Assembly: GCA_026126025.1 (NCBI GenBank)
Contig: JAHCJZ010000018.1
Coordinates: forward strand, 1 to 40,723
Reading direction: 5' to 3'
DNA length: 40,723 nucleotides
Origin: Bauldia sp.
GTDB lineage: Bacteria > Pseudomonadota > Alphaproteobacteria > Rhizobiales > Kaistiaceae
Positions 16,435 to 24,873 of the stretch are shown piece after piece; position 1 is the stretch's first letter, and every line of letters starts with the position of its first letter. The position numbers and the translations under genes are program-made. Below the pieces are notes generated by a model, which saw only the letters and a program-made list of their open reading frames with translations, did no database searches and had not been told where the DNA came from.

Positions 16435-16454
16435 CTGTTGCCAGGTCGCAACAG
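16435..16454. promoter_or_regulatory. Perfect 7-bp inverted repeat upstream of ilvD
   Basis: CTGTTGC and GCAACAG flank a six-base loop (CAGGTC) in the 291-base divergent gap between the lipoprotein gene and ilvD. It lies 184 bases before the ilvD start and 89 bases before the lipoprotein start. It could be an operator for either gene or an RNA hairpin. No attenuator leader peptide was recognised in the gap. Confidence 0.4.
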
Positions 16455-16637
16455 TCGTTCATCGAGTGATCCGACCCCCGGCCGCGTAAACCCAATCGCC
16501 GCCATTCAGCCATAAAGTGGGTCGAGTTGGTTCGTCGCCGACGGGCCTTCCAACAAACCCGGCCACCAGAACCGGCCTCTCCCCGAGGCTCCGGGAGGAT
16601 GGCTGCAACTACGGCATCGCCGGCAGCGAAAGGCACT

Positions 16638-18362
16638 ATGGACGCACGGGCAATCGACAAGAAGAAGCTGCCGAGCCGGCACGTCACGCAGGGTCCCGCC
16701 CGCGCGCCGCACCGCTCCTATTACTACGCGATGGGCCTGTCGCGGGAGCAGATCAACCAGCCCTTCGTCGGCGTCGCCAGCTGCTGGAACGAGGCCGCGC
16801 CCTGCAACATCTCGCTGATGCGTCAGGCGCAGGCGGTGAAGCTCGGCGTCTCGGCCGCCAACGGCACGCCACGCGAATTCTGCACCATCACCGTCACCGA
16901 CGGCATCGCGATGGGCCATGAGGGCATGAAGTCCTCCCTCCCCTCCCGCGAGGTCATCGCCGATTCCGTCGAGCTCACGATGCGCGGCCATGGCTATGAC
17001 GCCCTCGTCGGGCTCGCCGGCTGCGACAAGTCCCTCCCCGGCATGATGATGGCGATGGTCCGCCTCAACGTGCCGTCCGTGTTCATCTATGGCGGCTCGA
17101 TCCTGCCCGGCCTCTACAAGGGCAAGGACGTGACCGTCGTCGACGTGTTCGAGGCGGTGGGCCTGCAGTCGGTCGGCAAGATGTCGATCGAGGAGCTGGA
17201 GGCGCTCGAGCAGGTCGCCTGCCCGTCGGCCGGCGCCTGCGGCGGCCAGTTCACCGCCAACACCATGGCCTGCGTCTCCGAAGCGATCGGCCTTGCGCTG
17301 CCCTATTCCTCCGGCGCGCCGGCGCCCTACGAGCTCCGCGACCGCTTCTGCATGGCCGCAGGCGAGAAGGTGATGGAGCTGATCGCGCGCGGCATCCGTC
17401 CGCGCGACATCGTCACCCGGAAGTCGCTGGAGAACGCGGCAACCGTCGTCGCCGCCTCGGGCGGCTCCACCAACGCCGCCCTCCACCTTCCGGCGATCGC
17501 CCATGAGTGCGGCATCGCATTCGACCTCTTCGACGTCGCCGAGATCTTCAAGCGCACGCCCTACATCGCCGATCTGAAGCCCGGCGGGCGGTACGTCGCC
17601 AAGGACATGTACGAGGCCGGCGGCGTCCCGATGCTGATGAAGACGCTGCTCGACCACGGCTATCTCCACGGCGACTGCATGACCGTGACCGGCCGCACCA
17701 TGGCGGAGAACCTCGCCAAGGTGGAATGGAACGACAGCCAGGACGTCATGGTCCCGGCCGACAAGCCGCTGAAGCCGACAGGCGGCGTGGTGGGCCTTTC
17801 CGGCAACCTCGCGCCCGACGGGGCGATCGTGAAGGTCGCCGGCCTCAAGCACCTCCAGTTCAGCGGCCCGGCGCGCTGCTTCGATTCCGAGGACGACTGC
17901 TTCAACGCCGTCACCCACAAGGCCTATGAGGAAGGCGAGGTCCTCGTCATCCGCTATGTCGGCCCGCGCGGCGGCCCGGGCATGCCGGAGATGCTGTCGA
18001 CCACCGCGGCGCTCTACGGCCAGGGCATGGGCGAGAAGGTCGCGCTCATCACCGACGGCCGCTTCTCGGGCGGCACGCGCGGCTTCTGCATCGGCCATGT
18101 CGGGCCGGAGGCGGCGCTCGGGGGGCCGATCGGCCTCATCCGCGATGGCGACATCATCGACATCGACGCGGTCGCGGGGACGCTCGGCGTGCGCCTCAGC
18201 GATTCCGAGCTCGCCGAGCGCAAAAAGGCCTGGAAGCCGCGCGAGACGAACTACACCACCGGCGCGATCTGGAAGTTTGCCCAGGGCGTCGGCCCGGCGC
18301 GCTACGGCGCGGTCACCCATCCCGGAGGGGCGGCCGAAAAGGTCAGCTATGCGGACACGTAA
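16638..18362 (+). CDS. ilvD: Dihydroxy-acid dehydratase
   Basis: Catalyses the third step of valine and isoleucine synthesis using an Fe-S cluster. The 574-residue protein keeps the three conserved cluster-region cysteines at about 56 (APCNIS), 129 ([12 protein letters not shown]) and 201 ([14 protein letters not shown]), plus [16 protein letters not shown] near the C-terminus. Three cysteines in this pattern are typical of the [2Fe-2S] group. I chose the ATG at 16638 because a GAAAGG Shine-Dalgarno lies five bases upstream and homologues begin nearby. An ATG at 16599 would add 13 residues. Its end overlaps the next gene by 14 bases. Confidence 0.95.
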   Translation: MDARAIDKKKLPSRHVTQGPARAPHRSYYYAMGLSREQINQPFVGVASCWNEAAPCNISLMRQAQAVKLGVSAANGTPREFCTITVTDGIAMGHEGMKSSLPSREVIADSVELTMRGHGYDALVGLAGCDKSLPGMMMAMVRLNVPSVFIYGGSILPGLYKGKDVTVVDVFEAVGLQSVGKMSIEELEALEQVACPSAGACGGQFTANTMACVSEAIGLALPYSSGAPAPYELRDRFCMAAGEKVMELIARGIRPRDIVTRKSLENAATVVAASGGSTNAALHLPAIAHECGIAFDLFDVAEIFKRTPYIADLKPGGRYVAKDMYEAGGVPMLMKTLLDHGYLHGDCMTVTGRTMAENLAKVEWNDSQDVMVPADKPLKPTGGVVGLSGNLAPDGAIVKVAGLKHLQFSGPARCFDSEDDCFNAVTHKAYEEGEVLVIRYVGPRGGPGMPEMLSTTAALYGQGMGEKVALITDGRFSGGTRGFCIGHVGPEAALGGPIGLIRDGDIIDIDAVAGTLGVRLSDSELAERKKAWKPRETNYTTGAIWKFAQGVGPARYGAVTHPGGAAEKVSYADT

Positions 18363-19155
18363 CGTCGTCGCAGTGCTGTTCGTTCTCATCGCCGCCCTCG
18401 GCGCGTCCGGGGCGGCGCGGGCGTTCGATCCGCTTCCCGGAGAGACGCCGGCCCAGGTCTTTCTGCGCGGCTACCAAGCCTATCAGGCCGGCGATCTGGA
18501 AACCGCGGCCGCGGCGATCGAATATGCCGCCGCGCAGGGCTACACCCGCGCGCGCTGGATGCTGGGCCAGATGTACGCCCAGGGCGTCGGCTTCCCGCGC
18601 AACGACGAACGCGCCTTCGAGATTTTCGCCAGCATCGCCAACGACCATTCCGGCGACAACCCGGTCGGCGAGGACGCCCCCTTCATTGCCAACGCGCTGG
18701 TGGCGCTTGGCGATTATTTCCGGTCGGGCCTCCTCGGCGAAAGCGAGGCGGACGGATCCGGCGTCGAGCGGGCGCGCCAGCTCTACTGGCACGCCGCGAC
18801 CTACTTCGCGGACCCCGACGCCCAGTACAATCTCGCCCAGATGTTCGAGGGCGGCGAACTCGGTCCGCCCGATCCGCTCCAGGCCGTCCGCTGGGCGCGG
18901 ATGTCCGCCGAGACCGGCAACCCGTCGGCCCAGGCGCTCCTCGGCTACCTCCTCTTCGAGGGCGACGGCGTCGAGCGGGAGCCCGTCGTCGGACTGGCTT
19001 ACCTGCAGATCGCCCGCGTGCGCACCAACGGGCAGGACTCCGACATCCGGCGGATGCATGAGGAAGCGTTTGCGCTCGCCACCGAGACCGAGCGGCGCAC
19101 TGCCGTCGCGCTAGCGGAGCAGTGGCTCTCGGCAAACGAAACCGGCGCCCCCTGA
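18349..19155 (+). CDS. exoR: ExoR-like periplasmic SEL1-repeat protein
   Basis: Likely the periplasmic regulator that restrains an ExoS/ChvI-type sensor kinase controlling exopolysaccharide and envelope genes. The 268-residue product has a signal peptide (about 1-25, ending GAARA) followed by AFDPLPGE. It has SEL1-type repeats ([42 protein letters not shown]) and an ending with MHEEAFALA and [13 protein letters not shown]. The length, the start of the mature protein, the [14 protein letters not shown] block and the C-terminal block all resemble S. meliloti ExoR as I recall it. The ATG at 18349 lies inside the end of ilvD. A generic SEL1 protein remains possible. Confidence 0.75.
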   Translation: MRTRNVVAVLFVLIAALGASGAARAFDPLPGETPAQVFLRGYQAYQAGDLETAAAAIEYAAAQGYTRARWMLGQMYAQGVGFPRNDERAFEIFASIANDHSGDNPVGEDAPFIANALVALGDYFRSGLLGESEADGSGVERARQLYWHAATYFADPDAQYNLAQMFEGGELGPPDPLQAVRWARMSAETGNPSAQALLGYLLFEGDGVEREPVVGLAYLQIARVRTNGQDSDIRRMHEEAFALATETERRTAVALAEQWLSANETGAP

Positions 19156-19180
19156 CGCCGAACGACGCGTCAGCTCGCCC

Positions 19181-19320
19181 GCTCATTCCCGCGAAACGGC
19201 GGGAATCCAGTCACCCATCAGATCGTACATCGGCCCCTACCGCTCATTCCCGCGCAGGCGGGAATCCCGCCGCGGGCGCCGCGCTGGCCGTGTGGACTCC
19301 CGCCTGCGCGGGAGTGAGCG
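19181..19320. repeat. Family D inverted repeats (CATTCCCGCGCAGGCGGGAATC type)
   Basis: GCTCATTCCCGCGAAACGGC begins a decayed single arm at 19181-19209. A complete palindrome follows: CGCTCATTCCCGCGCAGGCG starts the left arm at 19241 and CGCCTGCGCGGGAGTGAGCG ends the right arm at 19320. The arms differ in sequence from family A but have the same architecture. They lie between the exoR-like gene and the convergent lectin-like gene. Confidence 0.8.
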
Positions 19321-19339
19321 GTGGTTGGTGATGACGTCA

Positions 19340-19360
19340 GTCCGCCCTCGGAGGGCGGAC
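19340..19360. terminator. Perfect hairpin between convergent genes
   Basis: GTCCGCCCTC and GAGGGCGGAC are exact inverse complements separated by one base, giving a stem of about nine pairs with a tight loop. It lies downstream of both the exoR-like gene and the lectin-like gene. There is no T-run, so if it terminates transcription it is not a textbook intrinsic terminator. Confidence 0.45.
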
Positions 19361-19398
19361 GGCGGGGCCCGTTGGACTCGCCATCCGCCCACCGGCAC

Positions 19399-20055
19399 CT
19401 AGTCGATCGCGAAGCAGTAGAGCAGCCCCGCTCCGCCGGTGCGCACCAGCGCGTCCTGGCTGCAGCCCGCGGTGGAGTGCGAGTAGTTCCAGAAGTTGAT
19501 CCCGGCCGGGTTGCCCACGAGATCGTGGTGGCCGACCGCCGCAGTGGCGTCGTCGCTGCTCGATGTCCAGTTGGCGCAGGTGCCTTCGTCGGCGACGGTG
19601 CCGTCCTGCTTGGTGCCGGTGAGGATGTCGTGCTCGTTCGGCTCGTCGCCGCGGCCGTTGACGAGCCCGCCATTCTCGTTGAGCGCGGTCTCCTTGTTGA
19701 TGTTGGCCGCGTCGCTGTGGAGCTCGTCGAGATCGGCCGCGATCTGGACGCCGGCCGCATTGTGCCACGGACCTTCGCCGATACGGTCCCGCGCGTTCTC
19801 CCCGGGGCCGGAATCGTCCATGATCGTGCTGAGATAGGCGCGCCAGGTGTGGCTGCCCGCGCCCGCCGCTTCCGCCAGCGACTGGCAATAGGCGTCCGCG
19901 CCGGCAAGGCCGCCGAGATCGCCGCCATTGCCCATGCCGACGCTGGTGATGAAGAATGTCATCGCCGCGTCGCCGTTCTGTGCTGCCGCCGGGCCGGAGA
20001 GGCCGGCCCAGGCCGCGCCGGCTATGGCCGCGGCTACCAACAGTCGTGCTTTCAT
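19399..20055 (-). CDS. Secreted lectin-like protein (endostatin/C-type lectin-like fold)
   Basis: Predicted secreted or periplasmic protein of 218 residues. A signal peptide is clear (MKARLLVAAAIAGAAWAG to PAAAQ, cleavage near residue 26). The mature part has the pattern MTFFITSVGMGNGGDLGGLA, ADAYCQSLAEAAGAG, TWRAYLST, DRIGEGPWHNAAG, and a C-terminal WTSSSDDA to LLYCFAID. This matches a bacterial family often labelled lectin, related to the endostatin-like C-type lectin fold; four cysteines fit two disulfides. The start is the ATG at 20055 with AAGGGAG upstream. Its ligand is unknown. It stands alone between repeats and xthA. Confidence 0.75.
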   Translation of the reverse strand: MKARLLVAAAIAGAAWAGLSGPAAAQNGDAAMTFFITSVGMGNGGDLGGLAGADAYCQSLAEAAGAGSHTWRAYLSTIMDDSGPGENARDRIGEGPWHNAAGVQIAADLDELHSDAANINKETALNENGGLVNGRGDEPNEHDILTGTKQDGTVADEGTCANWTSSSDDATAAVGHHDLVGNPAGINFWNYSHSTAGCSQDALVRTGGAGLLYCFAID

Positions 20056-20165
20056 CGTGTGTTTTCTCCCTTGAGAGCCGGTCGGGCCGGCCCTTCCCGC
20101 CGCCGGGAAACCCACGCTCGTCCCACCTCCCCGCGGGCGACGACAGGAAGAAAACTAGGGGCGCT

Positions 20166-20948
20166 TCACGTCGCGATCCTGACGATCACGGGAACGTGAT
20201 CGGAGGGCTTGTCCCAGCCGCGCGGCTCGCGGTCGATGGCGACGCCCTCGAGGCGGTCGGCGGCCTGCGGCGACAGCAGGAAATGGTCGATGCGGATACC
20301 GTTGTCCTTCTGCCAGGCGCCGGCCTGATAGTCCCAGAAGGTGTAGACGCCGGGGTTCGGCGTCGAGGCGCGGAGCGCGTCGGTGAGGCCGAGATGGACG
20401 AGGCGTCGCCACGCCGCCCGCGGCTCCGGCTGGAAGAGCGCGTCGCTGGTCCAGTTGCTGGGGAACCGCGTGTCGCGCGGCTCGGGGATGATGTTGTAGT
20501 CGCCGCCCATGACGAAGGTCTCCTCGGCGCGGAGACGCAGCTCGGCCCAGGCATGGAGCCGCTCGGTCCAGGCGAGCTTGTAGGCGAACTTGTCGGAGCC
20601 GACCGGATTGCCGTTGGGCAGATAGAGCGAGGCGACCCGCAGCGCGCCCCATGGCAGCGACACCACCGCCTCGATGAAGCGGGCATGGTCGTCGGCCTCG
20701 TCACCCGGCAGGCGGAACGACACGTCCTCCAGCGGCAGCTTGGACAGGATGGCGACGCCGTTGAAGCCCTTCTGCCCGTGGATCGCGACGTTGTAGCCGA
20801 GGTCCTCGAAAACATCGCGCGGGAACGCCGGATCCTCGCTCTTGGTCTCCTGCAGGAGGACGATGTCGGGACGCGCCGCCTGGAGCCAGCGCGCGGCGGT
20901 CTCGAGGCGCGCCTTGACGCCGTTGATGTTCCAGGTCGCGATGTCCAT
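20166..20948 (-). CDS. xthA: Exodeoxyribonuclease III
   Basis: An AP endonuclease and 3'-5' exonuclease of base-excision repair. The 260-residue product shows all family motifs: IATWNINGVKAR at the start, LLQETK with the metal-binding Glu, GVAILSKLP, MGGDYNIIPEPRDT with the catalytic Asp and Asn, IRIDHFLLS, and PSDHVPVIV with the catalytic Asp-His pair. Length is normal. The start is the ATG at 20948, which gives MDIATWNINGV as in homologues. In many Rhizobiales this gene adjoins erpA; here about 7 kb of other genes separate them. Confidence 0.96.
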   Translation of the reverse strand: MDIATWNINGVKARLETAARWLQAARPDIVLLQETKSEDPAFPRDVFEDLGYNVAIHGQKGFNGVAILSKLPLEDVSFRLPGDEADDHARFIEAVVSLPWGALRVASLYLPNGNPVGSDKFAYKLAWTERLHAWAELRLRAEETFVMGGDYNIIPEPRDTRFPSNWTSDALFQPEPRAAWRRLVHLGLTDALRASTPNPGVYTFWDYQAGAWQKDNGIRIDHFLLSPQAADRLEGVAIDREPRGWDKPSDHVPVIVRIAT

Positions 20949-21053
20949 GCCGCGTTGATCTCACCCCGCGCCGGCAACCGCAAGGCGGGCACGCGGTTGA
21001 ACAATCGCCGCCGGGCTGGCATCCAGTCACCAGCACGCTCAACGGAGGTCACC

Positions 21054-21476
21054 ATGCCCGTCAGAACCGCCAGCGCCTTTTGGGACGGATCGCTGAAGGA
21101 GGGCAGCGGCCGCATCCGCCTCGCCGGCTTCGACCAGCCCTACACCTTCGCTTCGCGCTTCGAGGAAGAAGCCGGCACCAACCCGGAGGAGCTGATCGGC
21201 GCCGCGATTGCGGGCTGCTTCTCGATGGCGCTCGCCGCCGACCTGGGTGGCGCCGGGCACGCGCCGGAGAAGGTCGAGACCGAAGCGAAAGTCACCGTCC
21301 GGCCGCAGCCCGAGGGCGGCTTCGCGATCACCGAGATCGCGCTCGACACCACCGCGACGGTGCCCGGCGTGACCGACGCCGAGTTCCAGACCATCGCCAG
21401 CGGCACCAAAGAGAACTGCCCGGTGTCCCGCGCCCTGAAGGCGGTGCCGATCACGCTCAGCGCGAAGCTGGTCTAA
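21054..21476 (+). CDS. OsmC-family peroxidase
   Basis: Likely a thiol-dependent organic hydroperoxide reductase of the OsmC type. The 140-residue product has both redox cysteines in family context: AAIAGCFSMALAADL (Cys near 59) and ENCPVSRALKAVPITL (Cys near 123), with the N-terminal TASAFWDGSLKEGSG typical of OsmC rather than Ohr. The start is the ATG at 21054, five bases after a GGAGG. It converges with the following gene, their stops sharing CTAA. Confidence 0.92.
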   Translation: MPVRTASAFWDGSLKEGSGRIRLAGFDQPYTFASRFEEEAGTNPEELIGAAIAGCFSMALAADLGGAGHAPEKVETEAKVTVRPQPEGGFAITEIALDTTATVPGVTDAEFQTIASGTKENCPVSRALKAVPITLSAKLV

Positions 21477-21766
21477 CCGCCGGTCAGCGCCTTCGCGATC
21501 TCTTCGCGCTCCGCGTCGAGCGCGGCGCGAGAGACCGGACGGCCGGCCATGCGGTACCAGTAGGCCGCGTTGTCGAGGTCGCCCTCGATGCGGTGGAGAT
21601 GGGCGTGGACCCAGGCCGCGTCGCGGCTCGGGTCGTCCTGCACCACGACATGCGCGGCGTCCCAGTCGCCCTTCGCGGCGAGCCAGAGGCCTTTCAGCGG
21701 TCCGTCGACGCCGGGTGGCGGGCCGTCGGCGCCGAGCGATTCAGCGAACGCGGCGTAGGAGATCAT
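21473..21766 (-). CDS. Small TPR-like hypothetical protein
   Basis: I do not recognise a named family. The 97-residue product is soluble, with helix-rich segments: MISYAAFAESLGADGPP, GPLKGLWLAAKGDWDAAHVVVQ, AAWVHAHLHRIEGDLDNAAYWYRMAG and a C-terminal helix. The middle resembles a single TPR-type helical pair. Its ATG at 21766 overlaps the upstream OsmC-like gene as ATGA, so it is very likely translated in the same operon. The in-frame upstream extension lies inside that gene and is rejected. Confidence 0.75.
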   Translation of the reverse strand: MISYAAFAESLGADGPPPGVDGPLKGLWLAAKGDWDAAHVVVQDDPSRDAAWVHAHLHRIEGDLDNAAYWYRMAGRPVSRAALDAEREEIAKALTGG

Positions 21767-22227
21767 GCCGGCTTCTCTACCGTGACGGTCGTGGTCACCG
21801 AATTGGCGATGAAGCACGTCTCATGGGCCTGGTGGTGGAGCGCGTCGAGCCGGGCGGCGTCTGGCGGCGTCCCGTGCCAGGCGATGCGCGGGCGCAGCGT
21901 CACCCGGGTGATCCCGCGGCGCTGCGGCGCGATCTCCTCCAGGAAGCCGACCGCGTCGTCCTCGTATGACGCCACGACGAAGCCGGCGCGGCGGGCGATG
22001 TCGAGGAAGGTCAGCATGTGGCAGCTCGACAGCGCGGCGACGAAGGCTTCCTCCGGGTCGAGCGCGTCCGTCCGGGCGAAGGGCTTCGGCACGTTGCCCG
22101 GCGCGGCCGACGCCGGAACGCTCAGCCCGTCGAACCGCCACTCATGGGCGCGGGAGTAGCGCCCGCGCGGGAAGTCCTCGTCGCCGAGCCGCCAGGCGAT
22201 GGTCGCGTGGTGCTCATGGGCCGGCAT
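21763..22227 (-). CDS. OsmC/Ohr-like protein
   Basis: A second OsmC-fold protein, 154 residues and distinct from the one at 21054. Seen: HEHHATIAWRLGDEDFPRGRYSRAHEWRFDGL at the start, FVAALSSCHMLTFLDIARRAG with one conserved Cys, and HETCFIANSV with the second. The second motif lacks the usual Cys-Pro, so it belongs to a divergent subgroup; peroxidase activity is plausible but not certain. It lies one base after the chorismate mutase stop and overlaps the small downstream gene, in the gatC-gatA transcription unit. Confidence 0.88.
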   Translation of the reverse strand: MPAHEHHATIAWRLGDEDFPRGRYSRAHEWRFDGLSVPASAAPGNVPKPFARTDALDPEEAFVAALSSCHMLTFLDIARRAGFVVASYEDDAVGFLEEIAPQRRGITRVTLRPRIAWHGTPPDAARLDALHHQAHETCFIANSVTTTVTVEKPA

Positions 22228-22228
22228 G

Positions 22229-22525
22229 TCAGCCCTTCCCCGCGATGGTGCGCGCCTCGAAGGCGACGTTCCATTCGATCAGCTGCCGCCACATCGCTTC
22301 GATGAGGTCGGGATCGAGGCCCTGCGCCCTCGCCTCGGCGACGACGCGCGCCAGCACATCCTCGACGCGGTCGGGGTCGAGCGCCTCGCCGGGGTCCTGC
22401 TTCACCGCGGCCATGCGCCGGACATAGGCGAAGCGCTCGCCGAGGAGCGCGACCAGCGCGCGGTCGAGGCGGTCGATCTCGGCCCTGATCTCGGCCTTGG
22501 TGGTGCAGTCGGCCGGCGCCGGCAT
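22229..22525 (-). CDS. Chorismate mutase, AroQ type
   Basis: Converts chorismate to prephenate for phenylalanine and tyrosine synthesis. The 98-residue product is a short all-helical AroQ-class domain: KAEIRAEIDRLDRALVALLGERFAYVRRMAAVK with the active-site Arg and Lys, then DRVEDVLARVVAEARAQGLDPDLIEAMWRQLIEW. Stand-alone proteins of this size occur widely; some relatives (PchB) are isochorismate pyruvate lyases, which cannot be excluded. I used the ATG at 22525; a GTG at 22534 overlapping the gatA stop is the alternative. Confidence 0.88.
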   Translation of the reverse strand: MPAPADCTTKAEIRAEIDRLDRALVALLGERFAYVRRMAAVKQDPGEALDPDRVEDVLARVVAEARAQGLDPDLIEAMWRQLIEWNVAFEARTIAGKG

Positions 22526-22527
22526 GC

Positions 22528-24003
22528 CTACCACCAGCGCTCGGGCGTGAAGCGCCCGGCGGCGTTCTCGATCACCTGCCCGGCGGCGAACAGCGTCTCC
22601 TCGTCGAAGGGGCGGCCGATCAGCTGGAGGCCGAGCGGCAGGCCGCGGCGGTCCTTCCCCGCCGGCACGGCGATGCCCGGGAGGCCGGCCATGTTCACCG
22701 TCACGGTGAATATGTCGTTGAGATACATCTCGATCGGCGACGCTGTCGCCATCGCGCCGACCTCGAACGCCGCGCTCGGCGTCGCCGGCGTCAGGATCGC
22801 GTCGACGCCCTCGGCGAACACGGTCTCGAAGTCGCGCTTGATCAGCGTGCGCACCTTCTGCGCGCGGAGATAATAGGCGTCGTAATAGCCGGCGGAGAGG
22901 ACGTAGGTGCCGATCATGATGCGCCGCTTCACCTCGCGCCCGAAGCCCGCCGCCCGGGTGTTCTCGTACATGGCGATGACGTCGTTCCCCGGCACGCGAA
23001 GGCCGTAGCGGACGCCGTCATAGCGGGCAAGGTTCGACGACGCCTCGGCCGGCGCCACGATGTAGTAGGCCGGCAGGGCGTATCTGGTGTGCGGCAGCGA
23101 AATGTCGACCAGCGTCGCGCCGGCGTCGCGGAGCCAGGCCTTCCCCTCCTCCCAGAGATTGTCGATCTCGCCCGGCATGCCGTCGACGCGGTATTCCTTC
23201 GGGATGCCGATCCGGAGGCCCTTCACGCCGCGGCCGATTGCGGCCTCGAAGTCCGGCACCGGCAGGTCGGCGCTGGTGGTGTCCTTGGGGTCGTTGCCCG
23301 ACATCGATTTCAGCATGATCGCGGCGTCGCGGACGGTGCGCGCGATCGGACCGGCCTGGTCGAGCGACGACGCAAACGCGACGATGCCCCAGCGCGAGCA
23401 GCGGCCGTAGGTCGGCTTGATCCCCACGGTGCCGGTGAAGGCGGCCGGCTGGCGGATCGAACCGCCGGTGTCGGTCGCGGTCGCGGCGGCGCAGAGCATC
23501 CCGGCGACGGCCGCGGCCGAGCCGCCCGACGAGCCGCCGGGCACCAGCGCCTGGTTCGAGCCGTCGGCGCGCCAGGGATTGGCGACCGGGCCGTAGAACG
23601 AGGTCTCGTTCGACGAGCCCATCGCGAACTCGTCCATGTTGAGCTTGCCGAGCATCACCGCGCCGTCGCGCCACAGCTGGCTGGTGACGGTGGACTCGTA
23701 GGGCGGCTTGAAGCCGTCGAGGATGTGGCTCGCCGCCTGGCTGTGGACGCCCCTGGTGCAGAAGAGATCCTTGATGCCGAGCGGGATGCCTTCGAGCGGC
23801 CCCGCCTCGCCCTTCGCCAGCCGGGCGTCCGAGGCCTTCGCCTGGTCCAGCGCCAGCTCGGGCGTCGCGACGATGTAGGCGTTGAGGACCTTCGCCGCCT
23901 CGATCGCGCGGGTGTAGGCCTCGGCCACCTCGACGGCGGAAAAATCGCGGCGGGCGAAGCCGTCGCGGAGCTCGGCGATGGTGTGCTGCGTCAGGTCAGT
24001 CAT
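22528..24003 (-). CDS. gatA: Aspartyl/glutamyl-tRNA amidotransferase subunit A
   Basis: The glutaminase subunit of GatCAB, an amidase-signature enzyme. The 491-residue product has the Ser-cisSer-Lys triad: Lys78 in [10 protein letters not shown], Ser158 in [12 protein letters not shown], and Ser182 in [14 protein letters not shown]. Family blocks [15 protein letters not shown] and GPVANPW are intact and the length is standard. The start is the ATG at 24003, directly adjoining the stop of the GNAT gene with no gap, so it is probably translated with gatC and that gene. Confidence 0.97.
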   Translation of the reverse strand: MTDLTQHTIAELRDGFARRDFSAVEVAEAYTRAIEAAKVLNAYIVATPELALDQAKASDARLAKGEAGPLEGIPLGIKDLFCTRGVHSQAASHILDGFKPPYESTVTSQLWRDGAVMLGKLNMDEFAMGSSNETSFYGPVANPWRADGSNQALVPGGSSGGSAAAVAGMLCAAATATDTGGSIRQPAAFTGTVGIKPTYGRCSRWGIVAFASSLDQAGPIARTVRDAAIMLKSMSGNDPKDTTSADLPVPDFEAAIGRGVKGLRIGIPKEYRVDGMPGEIDNLWEEGKAWLRDAGATLVDISLPHTRYALPAYYIVAPAEASSNLARYDGVRYGLRVPGNDVIAMYENTRAAGFGREVKRRIMIGTYVLSAGYYDAYYLRAQKVRTLIKRDFETVFAEGVDAILTPATPSAAFEVGAMATASPIEMYLNDIFTVTVNMAGLPGIAVPAGKDRRGLPLGLQLIGRPFDEETLFAAGQVIENAAGRFTPERWW

Positions 24004-24474
24004 CTAGCCGAGGGCCTTTTCGTAGAAGCGCGACCAGCCGCTGTCGGGATAGTCGAAGAACGCGCCGCGCCGGGTATAGCCGCCGCGCTCATAGAGCCGG
24101 TAGGCCTCCTCGAAGCCCGGCGCTTCGCCGGTTTCGAGCATGAGCACTGCCAGTCCCTTGTCGCGAGCGAGCGCCTCGATCCGGGCGAGGATGCGGGCGC
24201 CGACGCGCTGGCCGCGCAGCACCGGCGGCGTGTACATCCGCTTCACCTCGCCAGTGCCGTCGCCATGGTCCTTGAGCGCGCCGATGCCGACGGCCTTCCC
24301 GCTCCCGTCGCGCGCGACGAGGACGGTGACGGAGGGATCGGCCATCTCTTCGACGGTGAGCTTGTACTGGAACTCCAGCGGCGACAGCGGGATCAGCGTG
24401 TCGTTGAGGGCGGCGACGAGGATGCGCACCTCGTCCTGCAGCGGCGTCTCGGGCGCGATGGTGATCGCGAGCAC
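24004..24474 (-). CDS. GNAT-family N-acetyltransferase, inserted between gatC and gatA
   Basis: An acetyl-CoA-dependent acyltransferase of unknown substrate. The 156-residue product shows the GNAT acetyl-CoA site as VKRMYTPPVLRGQRVGARILARIEALARD, followed by LMLETGEAPGFEEAYRLYERGGY, a common GNAT beta5 and motif B arrangement. It begins with a GTG at 24474 that overlaps the gatC stop (TAGTG) and ends exactly where gatA starts. Such tight packing implies co-translation with GatCAB subunits, but nothing in the sequence shows a functional tie to tRNA amidation. Confidence 0.88.
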   Translation of the reverse strand: MLAITIAPETPLQDEVRILVAALNDTLIPLSPLEFQYKLTVEEMADPSVTVLVARDGSGKAVGIGALKDHGDGTGEVKRMYTPPVLRGQRVGARILARIEALARDKGLAVLMLETGEAPGFEEAYRLYERGGYTRRGAFFDYPDSGWSRFYEKALG

Positions 24475-24761
24475 TATTCGACGACCTTCGGCACGGTGAA
24501 GAAGCCGTCGTCCCTGACCGGCGCGTTGGCGATCACGTCGGCGGCGTAGAATCCGTCGGTCACCGCATCCTCGCGCTGCTTCATCGCCATCGGCTGGACC
24601 GAGGTCATCGGCTCGACGCCGGTCACATCGACCTCGGCAAGCTGCTCGACGAAGCCGAGGATGGCGTTGAGCTCGCCGCGCATCGCTTCGGCCTCGCCCT
24701 CGGCGAGAGCGATCCGGGCAAGCCGGGCAACGCGCTTCACGGTGGCCGTATCGACGGACAT
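24474..24761 (-). CDS. gatC: Aspartyl/glutamyl-tRNA amidotransferase subunit C
   Basis: The small GatCAB subunit that wraps the A and B subunits. The 95-residue product has the family pattern [45 protein letters not shown], and a C-terminal [33 protein letters not shown]. Length is exactly as expected. The start is the ATG at 24761. It heads a minus-strand operon with a GNAT gene, gatA, chorismate mutase, an OsmC-like protein and a small protein. Confidence 0.96.
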   Translation of the reverse strand: MSVDTATVKRVARLARIALAEGEAEAMRGELNAILGFVEQLAEVDVTGVEPMTSVQPMAMKQREDAVTDGFYAADVIANAPVRDDGFFTVPKVVE

Positions 24762-24873
24762 GGAAACCCTTGTTCCGCTTGGGAGAGGGCCGGAAACCGG
24801 CCGGGCCCGGCTATACCATCGCGCCGAACGGCCCGGCAACCGGGAGGTGCCGGGCGCCACGTCCCGTTCGCGT

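Noticed and set aside
16506-18389. 627-codon minus-strand open frame opposite ilvD
   Set aside because: Exact antisense of ilvD; its Asp/His/Arg-rich composition is the typical mirror of a GC-rich gene.
19956-21476. 506-codon plus-strand frame as a longer OsmC protein
   Set aside because: Only the last 140 codons match OsmC and a GGAGG precedes that ATG; the rest is antisense to xthA.
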